Position numbers and translations under genes: made by a program. A stretch of DNA of 64,000 bases, taken from the NCBI RefSeq assembly GCF_002483315.1, contig NZ_DLHR01000028.1:1-64000 (forward strand), read 5' to 3'. This DNA comes from Flavobacterium sp. UBA7663 (GTDB lineage: Bacteria > Bacteroidota > Bacteroidia > Flavobacteriales > Flavobacteriaceae). This document shows, piece after piece, positions 32,509-39,942 of this stretch. The stretch's first letter is position 1. Every line of letters begins with the position of its first letter. The notes under the pieces are model-generated. The model made no database searches and was not told the DNA's origin. It saw nothing but the letters and a program-made list of their open reading frames with translations.

Positions 32509-32541
32509 AATCTCCTTACAAATAAACCTGTAAGGAGATTT
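32509..32541. terminator. terminator after gldA
   Basis: Stem AATCTCCTTACA / TGTAAGGAGATT with an 8-nt loop (12 bp). It lies between convergent genes. Confidence 0.9.
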
Positions 32542-32564
32542 CAAAAAGCTTTGGATTAAATAAA

Positions 32565-32954
32565 CTAATTCAATGTTGCCAAATACTTTTTTCTTAACTT
32601 GAAATAATCGTCATAAACTACAGAAAGCGCGTAAGATGACAATTTTTCATCTAAAATAGAACTGTAAATAAAATCCTCTTCGGTAAAGCCATACTTTGAA
32701 ATGGCATCTTTTATATAATTTACAGCAGTTTCTTTTTTATTTTGATAGAAATAACAATTGGCTACTTCTATATAAACATCTTTTAAATTTTCACCTTTTG
32801 ACAATTTAATGTAATTTTCATACTCTTTAATTGCTTCAGAATAATTTTTCTTCTCGGTCAGTGATCTAGCTTTTGTTAAGATAGAATCTAATTCATTTGC
32901 GAAGGTTAACTGGGAAATGAATAAAATTACGAATGAACAGATAATTTTTTTCAT
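32565..32954 (-). CDS. small periplasmic TPR-like protein
   Basis: A 129-residue exported protein with signal peptide MKKIICSFVILFISQLTFA. The mature part has tetratricopeptide-like helices: LTKARSLTEKKNYSEAIKEYENYI and DVYIEVANCYFYQNKKETAVNYIKDAI. The residues at the A-N-C-Y and Y-xxAI positions fit one and a half TPR units. It probably binds a partner protein; which one is unknown. Transcribed alone. Confidence 0.7.
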   Translation of the reverse strand: MKKIICSFVILFISQLTFANELDSILTKARSLTEKKNYSEAIKEYENYIKLSKGENLKDVYIEVANCYFYQNKKETAVNYIKDAISKYGFTEEDFIYSSILDEKLSSYALSVVYDDYFKLRKKYLATLN

Positions 32955-33418
32955 GAGTTTTGTTTTTTGTTATTATAAATTTACAATTCTTTTTTGAATA
33001 AAAAAATATATATTTATCAATCACACTTATTTTAAGTAGAACACAATATATAAATTTAACATTTTTATTAAATTATAATCAATTTTAACTGATAAATATC
33101 AGAAGAAATCAAATTAAAAACTTCAAAATCGACGAAATACAGAAAAATTCAGAAAAATGCATTTTTTAAAAACAGTAAAATGCCGTTAATCGAATTTTAT
33201 AAACTTTTCGTCGATAAATTTATTACTAAATAGTCAATTAAAAATCATATCTCAATTAAGATAACAATTTATTAATTTAAAATTTTATTGGTTACAATTT
33301 AATAAACAATACTTTTTCAAACACTTACTTTATCTACGAACAAAAACCCTTTGTAGTTTTAAAAAAAAATCTCCTAAATACAAAATACTTAGGAGATTCA
33401 ACTTTAAAACAATTATAA
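32955..33418. other. 464-bp AT-rich intergenic region
   Basis: No coding frame of note on either strand. It holds a 10-bp inverted repeat, ATCGACGAAA at 33128-33137 and TTTCGTCGAT at 33206-33215, and the metF terminator at 33369-33398. I cannot recognise a known RNA here. Confidence 0.5.
33369..33398 (-). terminator. terminator after metF
   Basis: Stem AATCTCCTAA / TTAGGAGATT with an ATACAAAATAC-type loop and T run on the minus strand, 21 bp past the metF stop. Confidence 0.87.
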
Positions 33419-34375
33419 TTAAAAAATTTCTTTTGCTATAGCTTTAACATTTTCCGCTTTTCCCATAGAATAGTAATGCAAAACCGGAATTCCCGCTGCT
33501 ACTAATTCTTTGCTTTGTTGTGTACACCATTCTATTCCAATCTGCTTCACAGCATCATTATCTTTAGCTTTTACAACCGCCATAATCAAATCATCAGGCA
33601 ATTCAACACTAAAACGATGCGGAATTAAGTTTAACTGTTTTTTAGTAGCAATAGGCTTTAATCCAGGAATAATTGGAACCGTAATTCCTGCTGCTCTGCA
33701 TTTTGCTACAAAATCGAAGAATTTTTTATTATCAAAAAACATTTGTGTAATGATATAATCAGCTCCGTTTTTAATTTTTTGCTTTACAAAATGAATATCG
33801 CTATCTAAACTTGGTGCTTCCATGTGTTTTTCCGGATAACCTGCAACTCCGATGCAAAAATCGGTTTTTGTTGAATTCTGCAAATCTTCGTCTAAATAAA
33901 TTCCCTTATTCAAATTGCTGATTTGTGTTACCAATTCAGAAGCATAAGCATGTCCTTCTTTTTCAGGTTTGAAGTAAATTTCGCTTTTAACTGCATCGCC
34001 ACGAAGCGCTACGACATTATCAATTCCTAAGAAATCTAAATCAATCAACAGATTTTCAGTATCTTCTTTCGTAAAACCGCCACATAAAATATGCGGAATA
34101 GCATCTACTTGATATTTATTCTGAATTCCAGCACAAATTCCAACCGTTCCTGGACGCTTTTTAACTACTTTTTTCTGCAGTAAGCCATTTTCTAACTCTT
34201 TGAATTCATATTCCTCACGATGATAGGTTACATCAATAAATGGCGGATTGAATTCCATCAATGGATCAATGCTATCAAAAATAGATTGAATATTTTGCCC
34301 TTTTAAAGGCGGTAAAATCTCGAAGGAGAACAAAGGTTTTCCGTTGGCGTTTTGTATATGTTCAGTTACTTTCAT
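33419..34375 (-). CDS. metF: methylenetetrahydrofolate reductase
   Basis: FAD enzyme that reduces 5,10-methylene-THF to 5-methyl-THF, the methyl donor for MetH. Landmarks are FSFEILPPLKG with the catalytic Glu, FIDVTYHRE, VALRGDAV, CIGVAGYPEKH, DYIITQMFFDN and IPGLKPI. Length 318 aa is usual. It is last in the minus-strand methionine run, about 77 bp after metH, with a dispersed repeat in the gap, and closed by a terminator. Confidence 0.94.
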   Translation of the reverse strand: MKVTEHIQNANGKPLFSFEILPPLKGQNIQSIFDSIDPLMEFNPPFIDVTYHREEYEFKELENGLLQKKVVKKRPGTVGICAGIQNKYQVDAIPHILCGGFTKEDTENLLIDLDFLGIDNVVALRGDAVKSEIYFKPEKEGHAYASELVTQISNLNKGIYLDEDLQNSTKTDFCIGVAGYPEKHMEAPSLDSDIHFVKQKIKNGADYIITQMFFDNKKFFDFVAKCRAAGITVPIIPGLKPIATKKQLNLIPHRFSVELPDDLIMAVVKAKDNDAVKQIGIEWCTQQSKELVAAGIPVLHYYSMGKAENVKAIAKEIF

Positions 34376-34382
34376 GTTTTTT

Positions 34383-34446
34383 AGTTTCAGGTTTCAGGTT
34401 TCAAGTTTCAGGTTAGTTGAGCAACTTGAAACTTTAAACTTGAAAC
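34383..34446. repeat. dispersed GTTTCAGGTTTCAAG-type repeat upstream of metF
   Basis: GTTTCAGGTTTCAGG units followed by AACTTGAAACTTTAAACTTG in inverted order. Same motifs as at 3538-3643. Confidence 0.7.
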
Positions 34447-34452
34447 AAATAT

Positions 34453-37128
34453 TTAATCTGCTAAATTGGGTGAGAGCCATTTTTCGGCTTGTTCAACACT
34501 TATGTTTCTTCTTTTGGCGTAATCTTCTAATTGGTCTTTTTTAATTTTTCCTAAACCAAAATATTTACTTTCTGGATTCGCAAAATAATACCCTGAAACG
34601 GATGACGCTGGCCACATTGCCATGCTTTCAGTAAGCTTTACTCCTATTTCTTGTTCTACATTTAATAATTTCCAAATTGTTGGTTTTTCCAAATGGTCAG
34701 GACAAGCAGGATAGCCTGGCGCGGGACGAATTCCTTTGTATTTTTCTTTGATTAATTCCTCATTTGACAACACCTCATCAGAAGCGTAACCCCAAATTTC
34801 TTTACGCACTTTTAAATGCAAATATTCTGCAAAAGCTTCTGCTAATCTATCTCCCAAAGCTTTTACCAAAATCGAATTGTAATCATCTAATTGCTTTTCA
34901 AATTCAGAAGCTTTTTCATCAACACCAAAACCAGTTGAAACACAGAAACATCCAATATAATCTTGTTTACCAATTTCTTTTGGAGCAATAAAATCCGCCA
35001 ATGCGATATTTGGAGCTCCAACTGTTTTTTGTGATTGTTGTCTTAAAGTTAGAAGTTGGAAGCTGGAAGCTGGAAGATTTACTTCGATATCGTCATCATT
35101 GATTGTATTGGCTGGAAAAATTCCCAAAATCCCTTTTGCAGTGAACCATTTTTCTAAAACAATTTGAGAAAGCATTTTTTGTGCATCTTCAAAAAGATGA
35201 GTGGCTTGTTCCCCTACAATTTCGTCAGTTAAAATCGCTGGAAATTTTCCATACAATTCCCACGATTGAAAAAAGGGTGTCCAATCGATGAAATCTACTA
35301 ATTCTGAAAGTTCAACTTCAATAGTTTTTGTTCCAATGAAATTTGGCTTTACTGGTTCGAACGTATTCCAATCGATTTTGAATTTATTTTTACGCGCTTC
35401 TTCAATCGATAAGAAATTTTTCTCACGACTTCTATTTAGATAACCTTCACGAAGTATATCATATTCTTCACGAAGTGATTTTGCATAAGTAATTTTAGTA
35501 TCGGGTTGTAATAAATTGGTTGCTACTGTTACCGCACGAGACGCATCATTAACATGAACCACGGTTTCTTTATATTCAGGAGCAATTTTTACAGCTGTAT
35601 GCGCACGAGAAGTCGTTGCACCACCAATCATTACTGGAATTTTGATATTCAATTTATCCATTTCTTTGGCCAAATACACCATTTCATCTAGAGAAGGTGT
35701 AATCAAACCGCTCAAACCGATAATATCTACATTTTCTTTAACCGCAACTTCAATGATTTTTTCAGGCGGAACCATCACACCTAAATCGATGATTTCAAAA
35801 TTATTACAAGCTAAAACTACTGAAACAATATTTTTACCAATATCGTGTACGTCGCCTTTTACAGTCGCCATCAATACTTTTCCAGCACTTGACGAAGTAG
35901 AACCATCTTTTGAAGCTTCGATATACGGGAGGAGATAAGCCACCGCTTTTTTCATCACACGAGCGGATTTAACAACTTGTGGCAAGAACATTTTTCCTGA
36001 ACCAAACAAATCACCCACCACATTCATTCCAGCCATCAAATTGATTTCGATCACTTCGATTGGTTTTTTGGCCAACTGACGCGCTTCTTCAATATCAATT
36101 TCGATAAATTCGTCGATTCCTTTTACTAATGAATGTGTTAATCGCTCTTGAACCGAGCCATTTCGCCATTCGGCAATAGCTTTTTCATTCGATTTTATAT
36201 CGCCTTTGAAACTTTCGGCTAAATCCAATAAACGTTCGGTAGCATCTTCACGTCTATTTAATAAAACGTCTTCAACGTGTTCTAATAAAATGGGATCAAT
36301 TTCATCATAAATCTCTAACATTTCAGGATTTACGATTCCCATTGTCATTCCATTTTGGATGGCATGATATAAGAATGCGGAATGCATGGCTTCTCGTACT
36401 TTATCGTTTCCACGGAAAGAAAAAGACACGTTACTCACACCACCAGAAATATTTGCATACGGAAGATTTTCGCGAATCCATTTTGTCGCTCGGAAAAAAT
36501 CTAAGGCATTTAATTTATGCTCTTCCATTCCGGTTGCTACTGGAAAAATATTGGGATCGAAAATGATATCTTCAGCAGGAAAACCAACTTGGTTAACTAA
36601 AATATCATAACTTCTTTTACAGATTTCAATACGTCTTTCGTAAGTATCGGCTTGACCATTTTCATCAAAAGCCATAACAATTACAGCTGCTCCGTATCGT
36701 TTAATTAATTTAGCATGATGAATAAAAGTAGCTTCTCCTTCTTTTAGAGAAATCGAATTCACCACACCTTTCCCTTGAATGACTTTCAAACCCGCTTCTA
36801 TAATTTCCCATTTGGAACTATCAATCATTACAGGAACTCTTGCAATATCTGGTTCCGCGGCGATTAGATTAAGAAATTTGGTCATCGCATAAACGCCATC
36901 TAACATCCCTTCATCCATATTGACGTCGATGATTTGCGCTCCTCCTTCCACTTGTTCACGTGCAACCGAAAGCGCTTCGTTGTACTTTTCTTCTTTAATT
37001 AAACGAAGAAATTTACGCGAACCCGTTACATTTGTTCGTTCTCCAACATTTACAAAATTGGTTTCTGGAGTTACAATCAAAGGTTCTAAACCTGATAATT
37101 TTAAATATTTATCGGAATTATAACTCAT
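34453..37128 (-). CDS. metH: methionine synthase MetH, C-terminal part (folate, B12 and activation domains)
   Basis: Transfers the methyl group of 5-methyl-THF through cobalamin; here as a separate 891-residue chain. Domain order: pterin-binding (FVNVGERTNVTGSRKFLRL, GAQIIDVNMDEGMLDG), B12 cap and Rossmann domain with the Co-ligating His in ATVKGDVHDIGKNIV (about residue 425), and the SAM-dependent activation domain (IRPAPGYPACPDH). The homocysteine-binding half is encoded just upstream. Residues about 684-694 (NLPASSFQLLT) correspond to an in-frame dispersed repeat in the linker before the activation domain. Confidence 0.94.
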   Translation of the reverse strand: MSYNSDKYLKLSGLEPLIVTPETNFVNVGERTNVTGSRKFLRLIKEEKYNEALSVAREQVEGGAQIIDVNMDEGMLDGVYAMTKFLNLIAAEPDIARVPVMIDSSKWEIIEAGLKVIQGKGVVNSISLKEGEATFIHHAKLIKRYGAAVIVMAFDENGQADTYERRIEICKRSYDILVNQVGFPAEDIIFDPNIFPVATGMEEHKLNALDFFRATKWIRENLPYANISGGVSNVSFSFRGNDKVREAMHSAFLYHAIQNGMTMGIVNPEMLEIYDEIDPILLEHVEDVLLNRREDATERLLDLAESFKGDIKSNEKAIAEWRNGSVQERLTHSLVKGIDEFIEIDIEEARQLAKKPIEVIEINLMAGMNVVGDLFGSGKMFLPQVVKSARVMKKAVAYLLPYIEASKDGSTSSSAGKVLMATVKGDVHDIGKNIVSVVLACNNFEIIDLGVMVPPEKIIEVAVKENVDIIGLSGLITPSLDEMVYLAKEMDKLNIKIPVMIGGATTSRAHTAVKIAPEYKETVVHVNDASRAVTVATNLLQPDTKITYAKSLREEYDILREGYLNRSREKNFLSIEEARKNKFKIDWNTFEPVKPNFIGTKTIEVELSELVDFIDWTPFFQSWELYGKFPAILTDEIVGEQATHLFEDAQKMLSQIVLEKWFTAKGILGIFPANTINDDDIEVNLPASSFQLLTLRQQSQKTVGAPNIALADFIAPKEIGKQDYIGCFCVSTGFGVDEKASEFEKQLDDYNSILVKALGDRLAEAFAEYLHLKVRKEIWGYASDEVLSNEELIKEKYKGIRPAPGYPACPDHLEKPTIWKLLNVEQEIGVKLTESMAMWPASSVSGYYFANPESKYFGLGKIKKDQLEDYAKRRNISVEQAEKWLSPNLAD
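35046..35078. repeat. metH: in-frame repeat insertion in metH
   Basis: AGTTAGAAGTTGGAAGCTGG followed by AAGCTGGAAG, read as NLPASSFQLLT on the metH strand. Same family as the unit at 24742-24774 in aroA. Confidence 0.7.
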
Positions 37129-37258
37129 TACTTATTCTTTTATAGTGTTTTGCAACATCCTTCCAAAATATTTTACTATCACTAACATATTGACAAACCC
37201 AACATCGTTGTGAATTTAAAAATGATTCGAAATTTATTTTTATTGTTCTGTTCTTCAT
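37118..37258 (-). CDS. possible 46-aa ORF between the two metH genes
   Basis: An ATG frame of 46 codons fills the 160-bp gap and overlaps the start of the downstream metH gene by 11 nt, an arrangement typical of translational coupling. It begins MKNRTIKINFESFLNS, contains the cysteine pair RCWVC, and ends KHYKRISNEL. No family recognised. It might be a real small protein or a remnant; not in phase with either MetH part. Confidence 0.35.
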   Translation of the reverse strand: MKNRTIKINFESFLNSQRCWVCQYVSDSKIFWKDVAKHYKRISNEL

Positions 37259-37270
37259 TGTTTTATTTTA

Positions 37271-37292
37271 AATAATTGATAAATCAATTATT
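37271..37292. terminator. AT-rich palindrome at end of first metH gene
   Basis: AATAATTGAT / ATCAATTATT, 10-bp perfect stem with a 2-nt centre that overlaps the stop codon of the upstream metH gene. Weak as a terminator because it is AT-only apart from one G-C pair. Confidence 0.35.
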
Positions 37293-38289
37293 GAGACAAC
37301 GCATGCGTTTTCTCTACGGTGCGTGGTTTGAATTCTTTTGCAACCTCAGCAATTAATTTGATGTGTTCTGGTGTTGTTCCGCAACATCCACCTATTATAT
37401 TCACTAAATTTTCTTGTAAATATTCCCGAATTAATTGTTGCATTTCCTCTGGTGTTTGGTCGTATTGTCCGAAGGCATTTGGCAAACCAGCGTTTGGATG
37501 TGCTGAAATATTTAACGATGTATTATTTCCTAGTCTTTTTAAATATGGTTTCAATTGGTCAGCACCTAAAGCGCAATTAAAACCTACACTTAACAATGGA
37601 ATATGTGAAATCGAAATTAAAAAAGCTTCAACCGTTTGTCCTGAAAGTGTTCTTCCAGAAGCATCGGTGATTGTTCCTGAAACCATTACTGGAATATCAA
37701 CATTTCGTTCCTCTTTCACTTCTTCAATTGCAAACAAAGCGGCTTTCGCATTTAAGGTATCGAAAATTGTTTCTACCAAAAGTAAATCGCAACCACCATC
37801 AATTAAAGCTTCAACTTGTTGTTTGTAAGCGATTTTTAAATCGTCAAAACTCACCGCACGGAATCCTGGGTCATTTACATCAGGTGACATAGATGCTGTT
37901 CTGTTTGTTGGACCGATGGAACCTGCTACGAATCTTGGTTTATCAGCAAATTCATCAGCTACTTCACGAGCGATTTTTGCCGATTGAAAATTCAATTCGT
38001 AGACTAAATCTTCCAAATAATAATCGGCCATTCCAATAGTTGTTCCCGAAAAAGTATTGGTTTCTACAATATCAGCACCGGCTTCAAAATAAGCACGATG
38101 AACTGATTTTACAGCTTCTGGTTGGGTAATGGAAAGCAAATCGTTGTTTCCTTTTAAAGGATGCGGAAAGTCTTTGAAGCGTTCGCCTCTGAAATCTTCT
38201 TCTTCAAATTTATAACGTTGTAACATCGTTCCCATAGCTCCATCGAGCACGAGAATTCGTTTTTTGATTTCTTCTTGAATTTTTGACAT
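37288..38289 (-). CDS. metH: methionine synthase MetH, N-terminal part (homocysteine S-methyltransferase)
   Basis: A 333-residue homocysteine-binding domain that activates homocysteine through zinc. It starts RILVLDGAMGTMLQRYKFEEEDF and shows GADIVETNTFSGT and the zinc cysteines in SVGFNCALGADQ and the GGCCGTTPEHI pair. In many bacteria this is fused to the rest of MetH; here it is a separate gene followed by the other half. A SAM-I riboswitch and a dispersed repeat lie in its 5' leader. Confidence 0.94.
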   Translation of the reverse strand: MSKIQEEIKKRILVLDGAMGTMLQRYKFEEEDFRGERFKDFPHPLKGNNDLLSITQPEAVKSVHRAYFEAGADIVETNTFSGTTIGMADYYLEDLVYELNFQSAKIAREVADEFADKPRFVAGSIGPTNRTASMSPDVNDPGFRAVSFDDLKIAYKQQVEALIDGGCDLLLVETIFDTLNAKAALFAIEEVKEERNVDIPVMVSGTITDASGRTLSGQTVEAFLISISHIPLLSVGFNCALGADQLKPYLKRLGNNTSLNISAHPNAGLPNAFGQYDQTPEEMQQLIREYLQENLVNIIGGCCGTTPEHIKLIAEVAKEFKPRTVEKTHALSQ

Positions 38290-38298
38290 ATTTTTTTG

Positions 38299-38342
38299 TT
38301 ACACAGAGTTACGCTAAGTTTTCACAGAGTTTCACAAAGTTT
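38299..38342. repeat. ACACAGAGTT-type repeat in the metH leader
   Basis: ACACAGAGTTACGCTAAG, then TTTTCACAGAGTTTCACAAAG, between the riboswitch and the start codon. The motif TTTCACAAAG also occurs ahead of the cryptochrome gene (around 10185). Confidence 0.5.
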
Positions 38343-38386
38343 ATATTATTAATATGTTATCAAGAAATTGGAAAAAAATTTCCTTA

Positions 38387-38490
38387 GGTTATCTGCTTCC
38401 GATAAAATCGAAATAGAATGTAGCACCTTCTACAAGTGTAGGGTTGCTAAGCTTTCGCAGGGTCTATTCCCTCCAGCTTTCGTGATAACA
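38387..38490 (-). ncRNA. SAM-I (S-box) riboswitch upstream of metH
   Basis: The minus-strand RNA shows all S-box core parts in order: P1 5' strand TTATC (about 38488), ACGAAAGCTGGAGGG, GACCCTGCGAAAGCTTAG, CAACC, the P3 hairpin CTACACTTGTAG, AAGGTGCTACATTC, the P4 hairpin CGATTTTATCG, then GGAAGCAGATAA closing P1. It binds S-adenosylmethionine and should lower metH expression when SAM is high. A short hairpin (GGAAATTTTTTTCC) just after P1 may be part of the expression platform. The -7 box TACATTTG (38513-38520, minus) puts the start of transcription just ahead of it. Confidence 0.92.
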
Positions 38491-38512
38491 AACAGTATGT
38501 TTATGAACTCTG

Positions 38513-38520
38513 CAAATGTA
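38513..38520 (-). promoter_or_regulatory. -7 box for the metH transcript
   Basis: TACATTTG on the minus strand, about 24 nt upstream of the riboswitch P1. The -33 element is weak. Confidence 0.55.
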
Positions 38521-38633
38521 GTGACAAAATTGAAATAATGAAATATTTTCTAAAATTTCATTTAAAATATATTTTTTATAGATTTATACTCTAAATTTAA
38601 AACAAAATTAAGAATATAAATCTACAAAATGAT

Positions 38634-39818
38634 TTAAAAAGTCTTATTTTCTAACGCCTGATTCAAATCATTAATTACATCTTGAACGGTTTCCAAACCA
38701 ACAGAAACGCGTACTAAACCATCTGTAATACTTACCGCTAAACGTTCTTCCTCTGTTAATTTACTATGCGTTGTTGAAGCTGGATGTGTAACAATCGAAC
38801 GTGTGTCTCCTAAATTCGCAGACAACGAACATAGTTTGATTTTATCTAAAAACTTTCTCCCAGATTCAATTCCGCCTTTGATTTCAAACGCTACAATATT
38901 TCCGCCTAATTTCATTTGCTTTTTTGCGACATCATATTGCGGATGCGATTTCAAAAATGGATATTTCACAGAAGCCACATTTGGATGATTTTCTAAAAAT
39001 TCGGCTACTTTTAAAGCGTTTTCGCAATGTTTTTCGATACGAACTGGCAACGTTTCTAAACTTTTTGACAATACCCAAGCATTAAAAGGTGACAGAGCGG
39101 GTCCAGTATTTCGAGAAAACAAATAAATTTCACGGATTAAATCAGAACGTCCAACGGTTACTCCACCTAAAACACGACCTTGACCATCGATTAATTTGGT
39201 TGCAGAATGAATCACTAAATCGGCACCGAATTGAATAGGATTTTGAATGTATGGCGTTGCAAAACAATTATCGATAATTAAAATCAGATTGTGCTTTTTT
39301 GCAATTTTACCCAACAATTCTAAATCTAGAATATCAACTGCTGGATTGGTTGGTGATTCCGCATAAAGAATTTTCGTATTTGGTTGGATAAAATTTTCAA
39401 TTGTTTTTGGTTTATTGACATCGAAATAACTTGTTGTAATATTCCATTTTGGAAAATATTTGGTAAACAACGTATGCGTGGAACCAAAAACACTACTTGC
39501 TGAAACGATATGATCTCCTGAATTCAATAAAGCAGCAAAAGTTGAATACACCGCTGCCATTCCTGTTGCAAAAGCGTAGCCGTCTTCTGCTCCTTCCATT
39601 AAACAAATTTTCTCTACAAATTCGGATGTGTTGGGATTGGAAAATCGGCTGTAAATATTGCGTTCTTTCTCTTCTGCAAAGGAAGCTCGCATGTCTTCAG
39701 CGTCTTCAAAAATAAAACTCGAAGTTAAATATAGCGGAACAGAATGTTCTAAATATTGTGTGCGTTCTAATTGCGTTCTGATGGCTTGGGTTTCTAATCC
39801 TAAATTTTGGTTACTCAT
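38634..39818 (-). CDS. metZ: trans-sulfuration enzyme, O-succinylhomoserine sulfhydrylase-like
   Basis: PLP enzyme of the Cys/Met metabolism family, 394 residues. The PLP lysine lies in LVIHSATKLIDGQGRVLGG. Other landmarks are YSRFSNPNTSEFVEKI, ATGMAAVYSTFAAL, ESPTNPAVDILDLELL and TRSIVTHPASTTHSKL. It most resembles O-succinylhomoserine sulfhydrylase (MetZ), but cystathionine gamma-synthase or lyase activity cannot be excluded by sequence. A separate O-acetylhomoserine enzyme (metY) is in the same block. It may be reached by read-through from thrA, but a terminator-like palindrome stands between. Confidence 0.85.
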   Translation of the reverse strand: MSNQNLGLETQAIRTQLERTQYLEHSVPLYLTSSFIFEDAEDMRASFAEEKERNIYSRFSNPNTSEFVEKICLMEGAEDGYAFATGMAAVYSTFAALLNSGDHIVSASSVFGSTHTLFTKYFPKWNITTSYFDVNKPKTIENFIQPNTKILYAESPTNPAVDILDLELLGKIAKKHNLILIIDNCFATPYIQNPIQFGADLVIHSATKLIDGQGRVLGGVTVGRSDLIREIYLFSRNTGPALSPFNAWVLSKSLETLPVRIEKHCENALKVAEFLENHPNVASVKYPFLKSHPQYDVAKKQMKLGGNIVAFEIKGGIESGRKFLDKIKLCSLSANLGDTRSIVTHPASTTHSKLTEEERLAVSITDGLVRVSVGLETVQDVINDLNQALENKTF

Positions 39819-39828
39819 GGTTGGTTTA

Positions 39829-39930
39829 TTTTTAACATATAAGTTATGTAAGTTTAACTTGACTTATAAAGAATAGTTTAAGTTCATTTAAGGATAAAAC
39901 CCACAAGACTTTTAAAATCTTGCAGGTTTT
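39829..39930 (-). repeat. dispersed repeats and palindrome between thrA and metZ
   Basis: On the minus strand: a hairpin CAAGATTTTAAAAGTCTTG (39902-39923), CTTAAATGAACTTAAA (39878-39893), then ACATAACTTATATGTT (39833-39850). The last is a diverged copy of the unit at 10210-10235 and 56510-56541; CTTAAATGAACTT also recurs at 56568-56592. Confidence 0.6.
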
Positions 39931-39942
39931 GAGTTTGGGTGG

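Noticed and set aside
33369..33398. Possible duplicated regulatory element, since it resembles the stem at 32509-32541 (AATCTCCT)
   Set aside because: Both are ordinary terminators after separate genes; similarity is limited to the stem tips.
37319..37828. A 169-codon open frame opposite the first metH gene
   Set aside because: Shadow of the conserved homocysteine-binding domain; no signal or family features of its own.
37288..38289. metH broken by frameshift or insertion
   Set aside because: The split falls exactly between domains, both halves have good starts and full motifs, and split metH is usual in Bacteroidetes.
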